Shown here in pieces: positions 6,954-14,386 of a stretch of DNA of 33,820 nucleotides. The notes beneath the pieces were generated by a model that saw nothing but the letters and a program-made list of their open reading frames with translations, searched no databases and was not told the origin of the DNA. Made by a program: the position numbers and the translations under genes. Source of the DNA: Candidatus Pacearchaeota archaeon (GTDB lineage: Archaea > Nanobdellota > Nanobdellia > Pacearchaeales > GW2011-AR1); NCBI GenBank assembly GCA_003554465.1, contig PWGL01000110.1, forward strand, positions 1 to 33,820, given 5' to 3'. Positions within the stretch are counted from its first letter, which is position 1; every line of letters begins with the position of its first letter.

Positions 6954-7652
6954 TTAATTTTCAGATTCTAACTCAAGAATTAGTTTACCATTTTTTAATT
7001 TATAGTCTTTAATCAGTGCAGATAATGGTATCAATTTAACATATACTTTATCGTCACTTATTGCTTTAATCTCTATAGAGTTTTCTAATTTGCTAATCCC
7101 TATATCCCCTATAGATTTAACACCTGGCAACTTTATTTCATATATTAGGTTATCGGACATTCTTCTAACATTAGTTTCTGCCTCCTCTCTAGGCATGCCT
7201 GATATTTTCTTAGCCTTGTTTTTTGATAGCTTTGGATGTTTAACCTCTTTGCTTTCCATTTCTTCTTCGCTATAATCTTCTTTCCTAGGATTGGGACCTC
7301 TACGTTTTACTTTTATCTTCGGATTTTTTCCTGTTCCTGTTGAAATGTTTATACTTAGCCCTTTTGGCTTACCTTCTTTCCTATTATGTCTTTTATCTTC
7401 CCCCATCTGCTTGTCTAATTCTCTAAGCTCTTTATCAAATTGCATCATCAGATTATTTAACAGTCTCCCAAAACCTCCGGACGATCCCATCTTTTCTGAA
7501 AATTTGTTAAAATCTGGAGATGTATCGTCTCTACCTAAAAAACCCCAATTTTTCCCTTCATTTTCTTTTTTTAAGTTATAACTGCAGTAAGGGCAAAAAT
7601 CATATTCTCTTTTTACTTTTCCCCTACATTTAGGACATTTTTTACTTATCAT
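6954..7652 (-). CDS. Zinc-ribbon protein with C-terminal Hsp20-like domain
   Basis: 232 residues. An N-terminal zinc ribbon (CPKC at about 6-9, CPYC at about 20-23) is followed by a charged, flexible middle (about 25-165) rich in Lys, Glu and Gly. A C-terminal beta domain (about 160-230: NVRRMSDNLIYEIKLPGVKS ... GKLILELE) resembles the alpha-crystallin/Hsp20 or CS fold. The partial motif YEIKLPGV is like the Hsp20 VELPGV strand. It is divergent from the endonuclease V-like gene, with a TATA-like CTTAAAAAGG about 25 nt upstream. Function is unknown; a zinc-dependent adaptor or chaperone-like factor is a guess. A true Hsp20 gene lies 1.3 kb away. Confidence 0.7.
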   Translation of the reverse strand: MISKKCPKCRGKVKREYDFCPYCSYNLKKENEGKNWGFLGRDDTSPDFNKFSEKMGSSGGFGRLLNNLMMQFDKELRELDKQMGEDKRHNRKEGKPKGLSINISTGTGKNPKIKVKRRGPNPRKEDYSEEEMESKEVKHPKLSKNKAKKISGMPREEAETNVRRMSDNLIYEIKLPGVKSIGDIGISKLENSIEIKAISDDKVYVKLIPLSALIKDYKLKNGKLILELESEN

Positions 7653-7730
7653 GACTGTAAAAATAGTCCAACCTTTTTAAGTTTAGCGGTGAAGAGAAAA
7701 GTTTTAATAGTCTTTTATTCTCTTTTATGT

Positions 7731-8393
7731 ATGGAAAAAGAGAAACATAAAGAGTTGGCTGCAAAATATAATGTGGATTTGGGAAAGGCGAAAAAGGAGC
7801 AAGAAAGATTGTCAAAAAATTTAGAAATTGTTAATGGGTCAGATGAGGTCAGAAAATTAGGGGGAATTTATTCTGCCTTTGCGGGAAATAAGATAGTTTC
7901 TGCTGTTGTGGTTATCGAGGAGGGAGAGATAGTAGATGAGGAATATTTTATTGAAACTGTTAAATTTCCATATATACCTGAGTTTAGAAGTTATAGGGAA
8001 TTGCCGTCAATGGTACAGGCTTTCAATAAATTAAGGATTAAACCAGATGTTATTTTTGTAAATTCTCATGGGATCTTACATCCTAGAAGTTTGGGGTTAG
8101 CAAGCCATCTTTCTCTTTCTATAAATTTGCCAACTATAGGGGTTGCAGACAAGTTAATTTTTGGAAAAGAGGAAGATGATAAAATTTTGGTAGACTCTGA
8201 AGTGAGAGGTAAGGTAGTTAAAACTAAAGAAGGTGCCAAACCTTTAATAGTTAGTCCAGGCAATAAAATTTCTCTTGAGCTTGCCGAAAACTTGGTTAGA
8301 AAATTTACTTTCTCACCTCATAAAATTCCTGAACCTTTGCATAAGGCAAGAAAATATGCTAAAAATGTTAGAAAAGAGATGCTTAGTTGGTAG
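7731..8393 (+). CDS. Endonuclease V homologue with degraded active site (probable pseudoenzyme)
   Basis: 220 residues from ATG 7731. An upstream in-frame GTG at 7689 is rejected because a TATA-like GTTTTAATAG (7701-7710) sits 26 nt before the ATG. Endonuclease V cuts near deoxyinosine or inosine. The fold and wedge are well kept: FPYIP (79-83), RE (89-90), HPRSLGLASHL (117-127), PTIGVA (134-139) and IPEP (199-202). By Thermotoga maritima numbering, however, D43 is Y47 here, D110 is N111, K139 is D140 and H214 is N178. Only E89 is kept (E90). Loss of two metal-binding Asp plus Lys and His argues against nuclease activity, while base recognition may persist. The full length and clean reading frame argue for selection on a non-cutting role. 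Confidence 0.85.
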   Translation: MEKEKHKELAAKYNVDLGKAKKEQERLSKNLEIVNGSDEVRKLGGIYSAFAGNKIVSAVVVIEEGEIVDEEYFIETVKFPYIPEFRSYRELPSMVQAFNKLRIKPDVIFVNSHGILHPRSLGLASHLSLSINLPTIGVADKLIFGKEEDDKILVDSEVRGKVVKTKEGAKPLIVSPGNKISLELAENLVRKFTFSPHKIPEPLHKARKYAKNVRKEMLSW

Positions 8394-8427
8394 TAAAATT
8401 TAAATACTTGTTTAAGGATTTTTTGAT

Positions 8428-8796
8428 ATGGCAGAAGAAAATAAAGAATTAATTGAAAAGGCAGCGGGTTTATATATAGATTTGTCTTCTGATGAAAGTG
8501 TGAATCCTGAGGAAGTGCCTGTTGGTAAAGAAGTCAAAGAAAAGCAAGAGAATATGAAACAAGTACTAAGTGAAGTAACTCCCTTGTTAAAAAAACCTAA
8601 GGAATTTATTGAATCTGGGAAGAAAATTGTTGCAGACAATGAAGATTTGTTTGGCACAAATTTTATAGAGCCTTATTTAGATGATTTTATTAATATACTT
8701 TTATTAGATATTTACAAGAAAGGTATAATTGATAAGAAAGAGTTTGAAAACTTAAAGAAAGAGTATAAAGGCGAAGGTGTAGATATATATGTTTGA
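8428..8796 (+). CDS. Unknown small acidic helical protein
   Basis: 122 residues, not recognised. It is predicted mostly helical and acidic, with no cysteines, signal peptide or membrane segment. A TATA box, ATTTAAATAC (8398-8407), is about 25 nt before the ATG at 8428, so it has its own leaderless promoter despite lying only 34 bases after the endonuclease V-like gene. The C-terminal DDFINILLLDIYKKGIIDKK could form an amphipathic helix for protein contacts. A real gene on the strength of promoter placement and codon pattern; no function assigned. Confidence 0.65.
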   Translation: MAEENKELIEKAAGLYIDLSSDESVNPEEVPVGKEVKEKQENMKQVLSEVTPLLKKPKEFIESGKKIVADNEDLFGTNFIEPYLDDFINILLLDIYKKGIIDKKEFENLKKEYKGEGVDIYV

Positions 8797-8851
8797 TTAT
8801 TTTTAATAATTTTATTATCTTATTTTCTGATATTTTAACATTATAGAAATT

Positions 8852-8929
8852 TTTATAAATTTTGGTTTATTATTATAATTATGATTAGAGATATATTCAA
8901 ATTAGGTTCAATTAAATAAAACAGGAGGT
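8852..8929 (+). promoter_or_regulatory. hsp20 promoter, leaderless leader ORF and Shine-Dalgarno
   Basis: The TATA box TTTATAAA (8852-8859) is followed about 26 nt later by ATG 8881, which opens a 12-codon ORF, MIRDIFKLGSIK, ending at TAA 8919. A strong Shine-Dalgarno AGGAGGT (8923-8929) follows at once, then the hsp20 ATG at 8933. The leader peptide therefore starts at about the predicted transcript 5' end, and hsp20 would be translated from an internal site. Confidence 0.5.
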
Positions 8930-8932
8930 AAA

Positions 8933-9364
8933 ATGGCAAGAGATATTTTTAAAATTTTGAAAAGAATGAGAGATGATATAGATAAATTTATGAGAGATAG
9001 CAATGATGGGTTTAAGGAGAAATTTCCAGAGGTGGAAGGCTTTAATTATCCAGAAACATATATTAGCGAGGAAGAAGATGAATTAGTTATAAACATGGAT
9101 ATGCCAGGTATGGATAAAGAAGACATAGATATTGATGCAGAAGAAGATATAATTACTATAAAAGGTAAGAAAAAGCAGAAACAAGAAGAAGAGAGGGAAG
9201 GGTATTATAGGTCAGAGAGAGGTTACAAAGGCTTTTATAGAAAATTACCCTTACCTACCAAGATTGAGCCAGAGAAAACAGATGCTAAATATGAAAATGG
9301 TGTGTTAGTTATAAGAGCTAAGAAGCAAAAAGGCCAGAAAGGTAACAAGGTCGATGTAGAATAA
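8933..9364 (+). CDS. hsp20: Small heat-shock protein, Hsp20/alpha-crystallin family
   Basis: 143-residue ATP-independent chaperone that binds unfolding proteins. The N-terminal arm covers about residues 1-40 and the alpha-crystallin domain about 41-130. It has the expected ELVINMDMPGMDKEDIDI strand, GYYRSERGYKGFYRKLPLP loop and ENGVLVIRAKK (the A-x-x-x-n-GvL motif). The C-terminal tail has no clear I-x-I/V anchor: it ends NKVDVE, with VDV as a weak candidate. The start is fixed by AGGAGGT four bases upstream. The N-terminus MARDIFKILKR closely resembles the leader peptide upstream. A T-rich tract follows the stop. Confidence 0.95.
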   Translation: MARDIFKILKRMRDDIDKFMRDSNDGFKEKFPEVEGFNYPETYISEEEDELVINMDMPGMDKEDIDIDAEEDIITIKGKKKQKQEEEREGYYRSERGYKGFYRKLPLPTKIEPEKTDAKYENGVLVIRAKKQKGQKGNKVDVE

Positions 9365-9365
9365 T

Positions 9366-9417
9366 CATTTCTTTTTTCTTTATTTTTTATATTGTTCTTC
9401 TTCCTTTCTTATTTTAT
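9366..9417 (+). terminator. T-rich termination region after hsp20
   Basis: Repeated T runs (CTTTTTTCTTTATTTTTTATATT and following) begin within a few bases of the hsp20 stop. This is the usual form of intrinsic termination in archaea, without a GC hairpin. The region also separates hsp20 from the convergent tRNA-Pro. Confidence 0.5.
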
Positions 9418-9465
9418 AGTATATTATACCTAACATGTATGTATATATTTAGTAAGCTTTAAATA

Positions 9466-9536
9466 TGGGGCCGCTGAGAATCGAACTCAGGTTTCAACCA
9501 CCCCATGGTTGGAGGCTGCCACTACCCTACGGCCCC
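9466..9536 (-). tRNA. tRNA-Pro (GGG)
   Basis: Read on the minus strand: acceptor GGGGCCG/CGGCCCC (9536-9530 with 9473-9467); anticodon stem CAACC/GGTTG enclosing ATGGGGT, giving anticodon GGG with G37, as usual for proline; T-stem CTGAG/CTCAG with loop TTCGATT. The D-stem GGGT/GCCT uses two G-T pairs. It has no intron, the discriminator is A, and CCA is not encoded. An A/T-rich promoter (TTTAAATATAATT) lies just upstream. Confidence 0.93.
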
Positions 9537-9603
9537 AATTTAAATATAATTATATTTCATCAATCTAGACCTTAGATTAATTATAATTCCAATATATTAA
9601 ACC

Positions 9604-9978
9604 TTAAAATAATCCTGTCTGTTTATAGTTTTTTCTCTTATTTCTCCTAACCTTTTTTTGCTCCTGTTTTGTCATAATGACTCTTTTTCCATCTCTCATT
9701 TCATTTTCATATTTAGATAATACTTTCTCTTCTAGTGGTGTCAACCTTTCTCTAAATGAAATAAGTTGATAACCTTTTGATGTGGGATTATATTTAACAC
9801 CTTTCATAATATTTCTGTCTAATAAAATCTTTTCTTCTTGATCTTTTTTTAAATTATACGCCCAATGAATTATGCCTTCTTTAGACCCACTAAAAATCTT
9901 TCTTTTATCTTCACCTATTGGTACAACATAGGCATCCCAATTTCTTAAACAGTCTCTTAAAACAATTTCATCTTCCAT
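9604..9978 (-). CDS. Unknown basic protein
   Basis: 124 residues, not recognised. Residues about 1-75 look like a mixed alpha/beta domain (DAYVVPIGEDKRKIFSGSKEG ... GYQLISFRERL). The C-terminus (about 100-124: KQEQKKVRRNKRKNYKQTGLF) is strongly basic and could bind nucleic acid. A TATA box, ATATTTAAATAA, lies about 25 nt upstream of the ATG at 9978. It stands alone between tRNA-Pro and tRNA-Gly on the same strand. Confidence 0.65.
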   Translation of the reverse strand: MEDEIVLRDCLRNWDAYVVPIGEDKRKIFSGSKEGIIHWAYNLKKDQEEKILLDRNIMKGVKYNPTSKGYQLISFRERLTPLEEKVLSKYENEMRDGKRVIMTKQEQKKVRRNKRKNYKQTGLF

Positions 9979-10065
9979 ATAATTATTAATAATCTAAATT
10001 ATTTAAATATTATTATAATTAATAGCTCTTTATAAATAATTTCTAAGAATAATCCAAATAAAAAA

Positions 10066-10158
10066 TGCGCCAGCCGAGATTCGAACTCGGGCCACTGCCT
10101 TTTTCCTTTTGAGATTTTTATTGGGAAGGCAGTATCTTAACCCCTAGACTACTGGCGC
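10066..10158 (-). tRNA. tRNA-Gly (CCC) with 21-nt intron and bulge-helix-bulge
   Basis: Minus strand: acceptor GCGCCAG/CTGGCGC; D-stem GTCT/AGAT; anticodon stem CTGCC/GGCAG (10095-10099 and 10128-10132); T-stem CCGAG/CTCGG with loop TTCGAAT. The anticodon CCC is at 10125-10123. A 21-nt intron (10121-10101) lies between positions 37 and 38. The exon-intron junction forms a textbook motif: 4-bp helix TTCC/GGAA flanked by the 3-nt bulges CA^A and AA^A. Removing the intron leaves a standard 72-nt tRNA. No CCA is encoded. Confidence 0.95.
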
Positions 10159-10217
10159 TGTCTTATATTTATTATTATAGCAATTTTTTATACTATTTGA
10201 ATTTATTCATTTATTTT

Positions 10218-11282
10218 TCAAGGGGTGCTCCAGTCATAATCTTTAAATTTTGAATCTCTGTGAAAAAAATCCCAAAATACTGTTCTATAGTGTCCTAATA
10301 TTGAAATTTGTCTTGCAAGCATTATACTTTTTTCATCTAGATGAAGTTTCCTCAATTTTTTCTTACTATTCAATGTTGAATCATATACAATAACATTGTT
10401 ATTTAACTTCCTATAAAATTCGGCTTGTTCTTCTGAAGGTAAAGGAAAGGGATTCATTCTCATAGGTATGTCATTTCTTTCATTTTTCCAGTATTCTCCG
10501 GCGGCTTTAATATATGCTGCTATCTCTTGTGGCTGAACCATTATAGAATATGAATTTTTCCTCTCATTTTCTCTTGTATACCCAAAAGTCCAGAATTTAT
10601 GTTCGGGCATTAGGGTATATTCAGCTTTTAAACCCCATATTATTGCTTTTGGATTTTTTCTTTTGTTAGTAGTCTCTACTAGTGGGAAATTTTCAAGTCT
10701 CAATTTGTATCTTTTTTTCCCTTTTTCCCTTGAGGGTACCTGACAAACTATTTGTCCTCCTTCTCTTGATATTCTTTTTGCATCATCGTAGGGCATCACC
10801 TGAATTCCCGAGTCGGCAATAGCACCTTTTTTATTTATATTCTCCGAATATGTAAATAATCTTATACCTTCGGGAGTAGCATAAAAAGAAATCTTTCTTT
10901 TTCTTTTATCGTTTCCGATAATAGGCATAAATGAAAAACCCACTACATTTATGTCTTCTTCAGGAACTCCTTCTAATTGTCTTAAAGACTCTCTTCTATA
11001 CTGTAAAGGGATCATTTTCTTTTCAAGAGCTTGTCGTAGGTTATATGGTTGATTTAATCTTAGGTATTCTCCATGTTTCAGATTTTTTCTTGAAGCTTCT
11101 GCAGAGTTGCCATTATTTCCAAAAAATCTTTGAGGGGTTAGGCTTGATTTTAATATTATCCCTTCACTTCCTCCTAATCCCATTATTCTTTCAACAAGGC
11201 CTTCTTGTTCACCAGTTTCTTCTATCTTGAGATTTTCAATTTCTGAAGGGTTTCTTTCTCTAAAAAATTCTTTTCTTACCAT
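10218..11282 (-). CDS. Unknown 354-residue protein
   Basis: Not recognised. Soluble, basic, without membrane segments or a clear Cys/His metal cluster. Residues about 60-100 are helical (KHGEYLRLNQPYNLRQALEK, then MIPLQYRRESLRQLEG). Residues about 105-230 look like beta-strands with aromatic residues (VVGFSFMPIIGNDKRKRKIS). The C-terminal part is Arg-, Trp- and Phe-rich and ends FHRDSKFKDYDWSTP. A TATA box, AAATATTTATACA, lies about 25 nt upstream, so the ATG at 11282 is well supported and the gene is divergent from metG. It lies 60 bases before tRNA-Gly on the same strand. No function is proposed. Confidence 0.7.
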   Translation of the reverse strand: MVRKEFFRERNPSEIENLKIEETGEQEGLVERIMGLGGSEGIILKSSLTPQRFFGNNGNSAEASRKNLKHGEYLRLNQPYNLRQALEKKMIPLQYRRESLRQLEGVPEEDINVVGFSFMPIIGNDKRKRKISFYATPEGIRLFTYSENINKKGAIADSGIQVMPYDDAKRISREGGQIVCQVPSREKGKKRYKLRLENFPLVETTNKRKNPKAIIWGLKAEYTLMPEHKFWTFGYTRENERKNSYSIMVQPQEIAAYIKAAGEYWKNERNDIPMRMNPFPLPSEEQAEFYRKLNNNVIVYDSTLNSKKKLRKLHLDEKSIMLARQISILGHYRTVFWDFFHRDSKFKDYDWSTP

Positions 11283-11385
11283 AGTCCTATTAGGAAAACA
11301 ATGTATAAATATTTTCTTATTCTTTTTTATATATTTTGTTTATTAAAACAGTTAATTTTTTATATGGTTATTTCTCACTACAATT

Positions 11386-13242
11386 ATGGTAAATAAAGAT
11401 AATATTAAGAAGGAAGATAGGTTTTATGTGACTACTCCTATATATTATACTAATGGTCCTGTGCATGCAGGAGGTGCATATACGACTATAGCAGCAGATA
11501 TTTTGGCTAGATGGAACAGGTTGAAAGGTAAAGAGGTTTTCTTTCTAACAGGCACTGATGAACATGGAAAAAAGATTCAAGAGGCTGCAGAGGAAAAAGG
11601 TGTGGAGCCGAAGAAATTTGTAGATGACATAGTGGCAGGATGGAAAAAAGCATTTCAGTTGTTAAATATATCTAATGATAACTTCATTCGTACTACTGAG
11701 GAGGGCCATGTTAAAGAAGTTCAAAAATTATTACAGGATTTGTATGATAAAGGATTAATTTACAAAGGCAGTTATGAATCTTATTATTGTATTGGTTGCG
11801 AACAGTATTTAACAGAGAAAGATTTGGAGGATGGAAAATGCCCTGCACATAATCGAGTTCCAGAATTGAGGAATGAGGAAGCTTATATGTTTAAACTTTC
11901 TAAATTTCAAGACGAATTGCTAGAATTAATAGAATCTGGAAGATATTGTATTCTTCCCGAAATAAGAAGGAAAGAAATAATCAATTTTATTAAAGACGGT
12001 TTGGAAGATGTCTCGGTATCACGTTTGAAAGAGAATGTCTACTGGGGAATAGATCTTCCCTTTGATGATAATCATTGCACATGGGTTTGGCCAGACGCTC
12101 TTTGGAATTATTTAACTGGGTTAAAAGGGGAAGGTGTTTTTGATAAATTTTGGCCTCCTAATGTTCAATTGATGGCAAAAGATATTTTTAGAGTTCATGC
12201 TACTATTTGGCCGGCTCTTTTACTTGGAGCAGGTTGTGAATTACCTAGTACATTATTTATTCATGGTTTTTTTACAGTGAATGGTAGGAAAATGAGTAAA
12301 AGTTTGGGAAATGTTATAGATCCTGTAGAGTTGACTAATAAGTATGGTTCAGACTCCCTTAGATACTTTCTTATGAGGAATATTCCTTTTGGTTATGATG
12401 GAGACATTTCAGAAAAAGCTCTTGTCGATAGACATAATTATGAGCTAGCAAACAAATTAGGTAACTTGGTTTCTAGAGTTTCTAGCCTTGCTGAAAAATA
12501 TGGTTTAGAGAAAAATACTAAAGATACAGATTTGTCTATGAAGGTTGAGAGAGTTGAGGAATTTATGAACAATTATCAATTTGATAAAGTATTGAATGAG
12601 ATTTTTTCCATTGTTGATGATTGCAATGAATATATTGATGAGAAGAAGCCATGGGAAGATGGCAATAAGAAAGTTTTGTATATTGTAGCTAGCAAGATAA
12701 AAGTTGCGGCAATATTATTGTGGCCTTTTATGCCTAATTCTAGCGAAGAAATTGCTAGAACTTTTAATTTTGAAATTAAATTGGAGAACCTAAAAAAACC
12801 TCTAGAGATTAGTCAGGTCAAAAAAGCAAAAATTTTATTCGAGAAAAAAGAATTTTCTGAAGATAGTGGGAAAATAGAAAGAAAGAAAAATGGGGAGGAA
12901 AAAGATTCAAAAGATAAGGGGGAGGGTGTTGTTGATTTTAAAAGTTGGCAAAAATTAGATTTGAGAGTAGCTAAAATAGTTGAGGTAGAGGATGTAGAAA
13001 ATAGTGAAAAACTTTTTAAGTTAGTAGTAGATATTGGCAGAGAAAAAAGACAGTTGGTGGCAGGATTAAAGGAAAGTTATGATATTGAAGAGCTGAAGGG
13101 AAAAAAATGTATTGTTTTTGTCAATTTAGAGCCAGCTGAGATTATGGGTATTAAGAGTGAAGGGATGATTTTAGCTGCAGGAAAAAATTCAAGACTTTTA
13201 GAGCCAGACGAGGGTATTGGGTTGGGAAGCAAGATAGAATAA
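11386..13242 (+). CDS. metG: Methionyl-tRNA synthetase with C-terminal tRNA-binding domain
   Basis: 618 residues; charges tRNA-Met. The Rossmann catalytic domain opens YVTTPIYYTNGPVHAGGAYT: the HIGH box is HAGG (27-30), so its last His is Gly. FFLTGTDEHGKKI follows. The zinc knuckle CIGC ... CPAH lies at about 138-154, WVWPDALWNYLTG is near 235, and KMSKS is intact at 302-306. The anticodon-binding helices cover about 355-500. A charged linker joins them to an EMAPII/Trbp111-type OB-fold at about 514-618 (KLDLRVAKIVEVEDVENSEKL ... GMILAAG). The sequence resembles the bacterial-type enzyme more than the usual archaeal one, which suggests an ancient transfer. TATA box TTTTTATAT (11356-11364) is about 26 nt before the ATG. 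Confidence 0.95.
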   Translation: MVNKDNIKKEDRFYVTTPIYYTNGPVHAGGAYTTIAADILARWNRLKGKEVFFLTGTDEHGKKIQEAAEEKGVEPKKFVDDIVAGWKKAFQLLNISNDNFIRTTEEGHVKEVQKLLQDLYDKGLIYKGSYESYYCIGCEQYLTEKDLEDGKCPAHNRVPELRNEEAYMFKLSKFQDELLELIESGRYCILPEIRRKEIINFIKDGLEDVSVSRLKENVYWGIDLPFDDNHCTWVWPDALWNYLTGLKGEGVFDKFWPPNVQLMAKDIFRVHATIWPALLLGAGCELPSTLFIHGFFTVNGRKMSKSLGNVIDPVELTNKYGSDSLRYFLMRNIPFGYDGDISEKALVDRHNYELANKLGNLVSRVSSLAEKYGLEKNTKDTDLSMKVERVEEFMNNYQFDKVLNEIFSIVDDCNEYIDEKKPWEDGNKKVLYIVASKIKVAAILLWPFMPNSSEEIARTFNFEIKLENLKKPLEISQVKKAKILFEKKEFSEDSGKIERKKNGEEKDSKDKGEGVVDFKSWQKLDLRVAKIVEVEDVENSEKLFKLVVDIGREKRQLVAGLKESYDIEELKGKKCIVFVNLEPAEIMGIKSEGMILAAGKNSRLLEPDEGIGLGSKIE

Positions 13243-13274
13243 AATGGGACTTGGTAATATAAGACAAGAGATAG

Positions 13275-13517
13275 ATGAGGAAGAAAATTGATGAAATTAA
13301 TTTCGATATTTTAGAGTTATTAAAAAAGAGGGATAAATTAATAAGAGATGTTGGGAAATATAAAAAGAAAAATAATTTACCTATAACAGACAAGGATAGA
13401 GAGGATGAGATGTACGAAAAATTGTTTAAGAATGCAGAGGAGAAAGGATTAAGTAAGGATTTTGTTAAAGATATTTTTGAGAGAATTGTTAGAGAGGCAA
13501 AAAGGAATGAAAAATGA
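13275..13517 (+). CDS. aroQ: Chorismate mutase, AroQ class
   Basis: 80 residues; converts chorismate to prephenate. Residues equivalent to the E. coli AroQ active site can be placed: R2 (R11), R19 (R28), K30 (K39), D39 (D48), R42 (R51) and E43 (E52). The three-helix layout is typical: MRKKIDEINFDILELLKKR, then NLPITDKDREDEM, then the final helix. The start at ATG 13275 just includes the first catalytic Arg. Its TGA overlaps the prephenate dehydratase ATG (ATGA, 13514-13517), so the two are translationally coupled. Immediately upstream, a short ORF in another frame (13244-13291) mimics its N-terminus. Confidence 0.9.
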   Translation: MRKKIDEINFDILELLKKRDKLIRDVGKYKKKNNLPITDKDREDEMYEKLFKNAEEKGLSKDFVKDIFERIVREAKRNEK

Positions 13518-14347
13518 TAGCTACGTTAGGTCCTGAAGGAACTTTTTCTAATGAGGCTGTTAGGAAGTATTTTGCTAAAAATAAAGAAATGGCTGAAAAA
13601 TTTACTAATTACCTTGAAGAAGTAATTTTTTGTGATAATATTGGGGAGGTTTTTGAGAATGTTAAAAGGGGAAGAATAGGTGTAGTTCCTGTAGAAAATA
13701 TGATTGACGGAAGTGTGGGGGAAACTTTGGATTTATTATATAAAGAAAAAGTTTATATTGTAGATGAAATAATTTTACCTATAAATCTCTGTCTTGCTTC
13801 TAAAGGCAAAGGTGTCGAGAGAATTGTATCTCACCCTAAGGCTTTGGGACAGGCTAGGGATTATATCAGGGATGAAGGATATCAGGAGGAAAAGGTTTCT
13901 AGTACTGCTAAGGCTATGAGGATTGTTTCAAACAGTAATGAGAAATTAGGAGCAATAGGTTCCGAGTTAGCTGCCGAAAAATACAATTTGAATATAGATG
14001 AGAAAAATGTGGAAGATAATAACAATAATGTTACCAGATTTTTAGTACTGAGTTTAGAGAAGAATGAGGATTGTAGAAGTGGCAGTAAAGATTTTAAGAC
14101 AAGTATGGCTGTTCATCCTGGAGAGGACAGGCCAGGATTGTTATATGATTTGTTAAAAGCTTTTAGAGAGAAGAAGATAAATTTAACAAAAATAGAGAGT
14201 AGACCTACTAAAATCAATTTAGGAGAATATATTTTTTATATAGATTTTAATGGCCATGAATTGGATAGTGATTGTAAGGATGCCTTAAGAGAGGTTAAGA
14301 AAATGGCAGATGTTAGAATTTTTGGTTCTTATGAATGCCAGTATTGA
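13514..14347 (+). CDS. pheA: Prephenate dehydratase with ACT domain
   Basis: 277 residues; converts prephenate to phenylpyruvate for phenylalanine synthesis. The catalytic domain (about 1-185) has LGPEGTFSNEA, VVPVENMIDGSVGE (58-70) and the TRF motif T174-R175-F176. The ACT regulatory domain (about 196-272) carries the phenylalanine-binding motifs PGLL (207-210) and ESRP (228-231), so feedback inhibition by phenylalanine is likely. It overlaps the upstream chorismate mutase by four bases; together they equal the bifunctional P-protein split in two. No shikimate-pathway gene is in the window. Confidence 0.95.
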   Translation: MIATLGPEGTFSNEAVRKYFAKNKEMAEKFTNYLEEVIFCDNIGEVFENVKRGRIGVVPVENMIDGSVGETLDLLYKEKVYIVDEIILPINLCLASKGKGVERIVSHPKALGQARDYIRDEGYQEEKVSSTAKAMRIVSNSNEKLGAIGSELAAEKYNLNIDEKNVEDNNNNVTRFLVLSLEKNEDCRSGSKDFKTSMAVHPGEDRPGLLYDLLKAFREKKINLTKIESRPTKINLGEYIFYIDFNGHELDSDCKDALREVKKMADVRIFGSYECQY

Positions 14348-14386
14348 GTTAAGATTTATAAAGTAGTGTTTATTAGGATAAGTAAG

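Noticed and set aside
7689..7730. GTG start adding 14 residues to the endonuclease V-like protein
   Set aside because: It would place the start upstream of the TATA-like box at 7701-7710; the ATG at 7731 is at the right distance.
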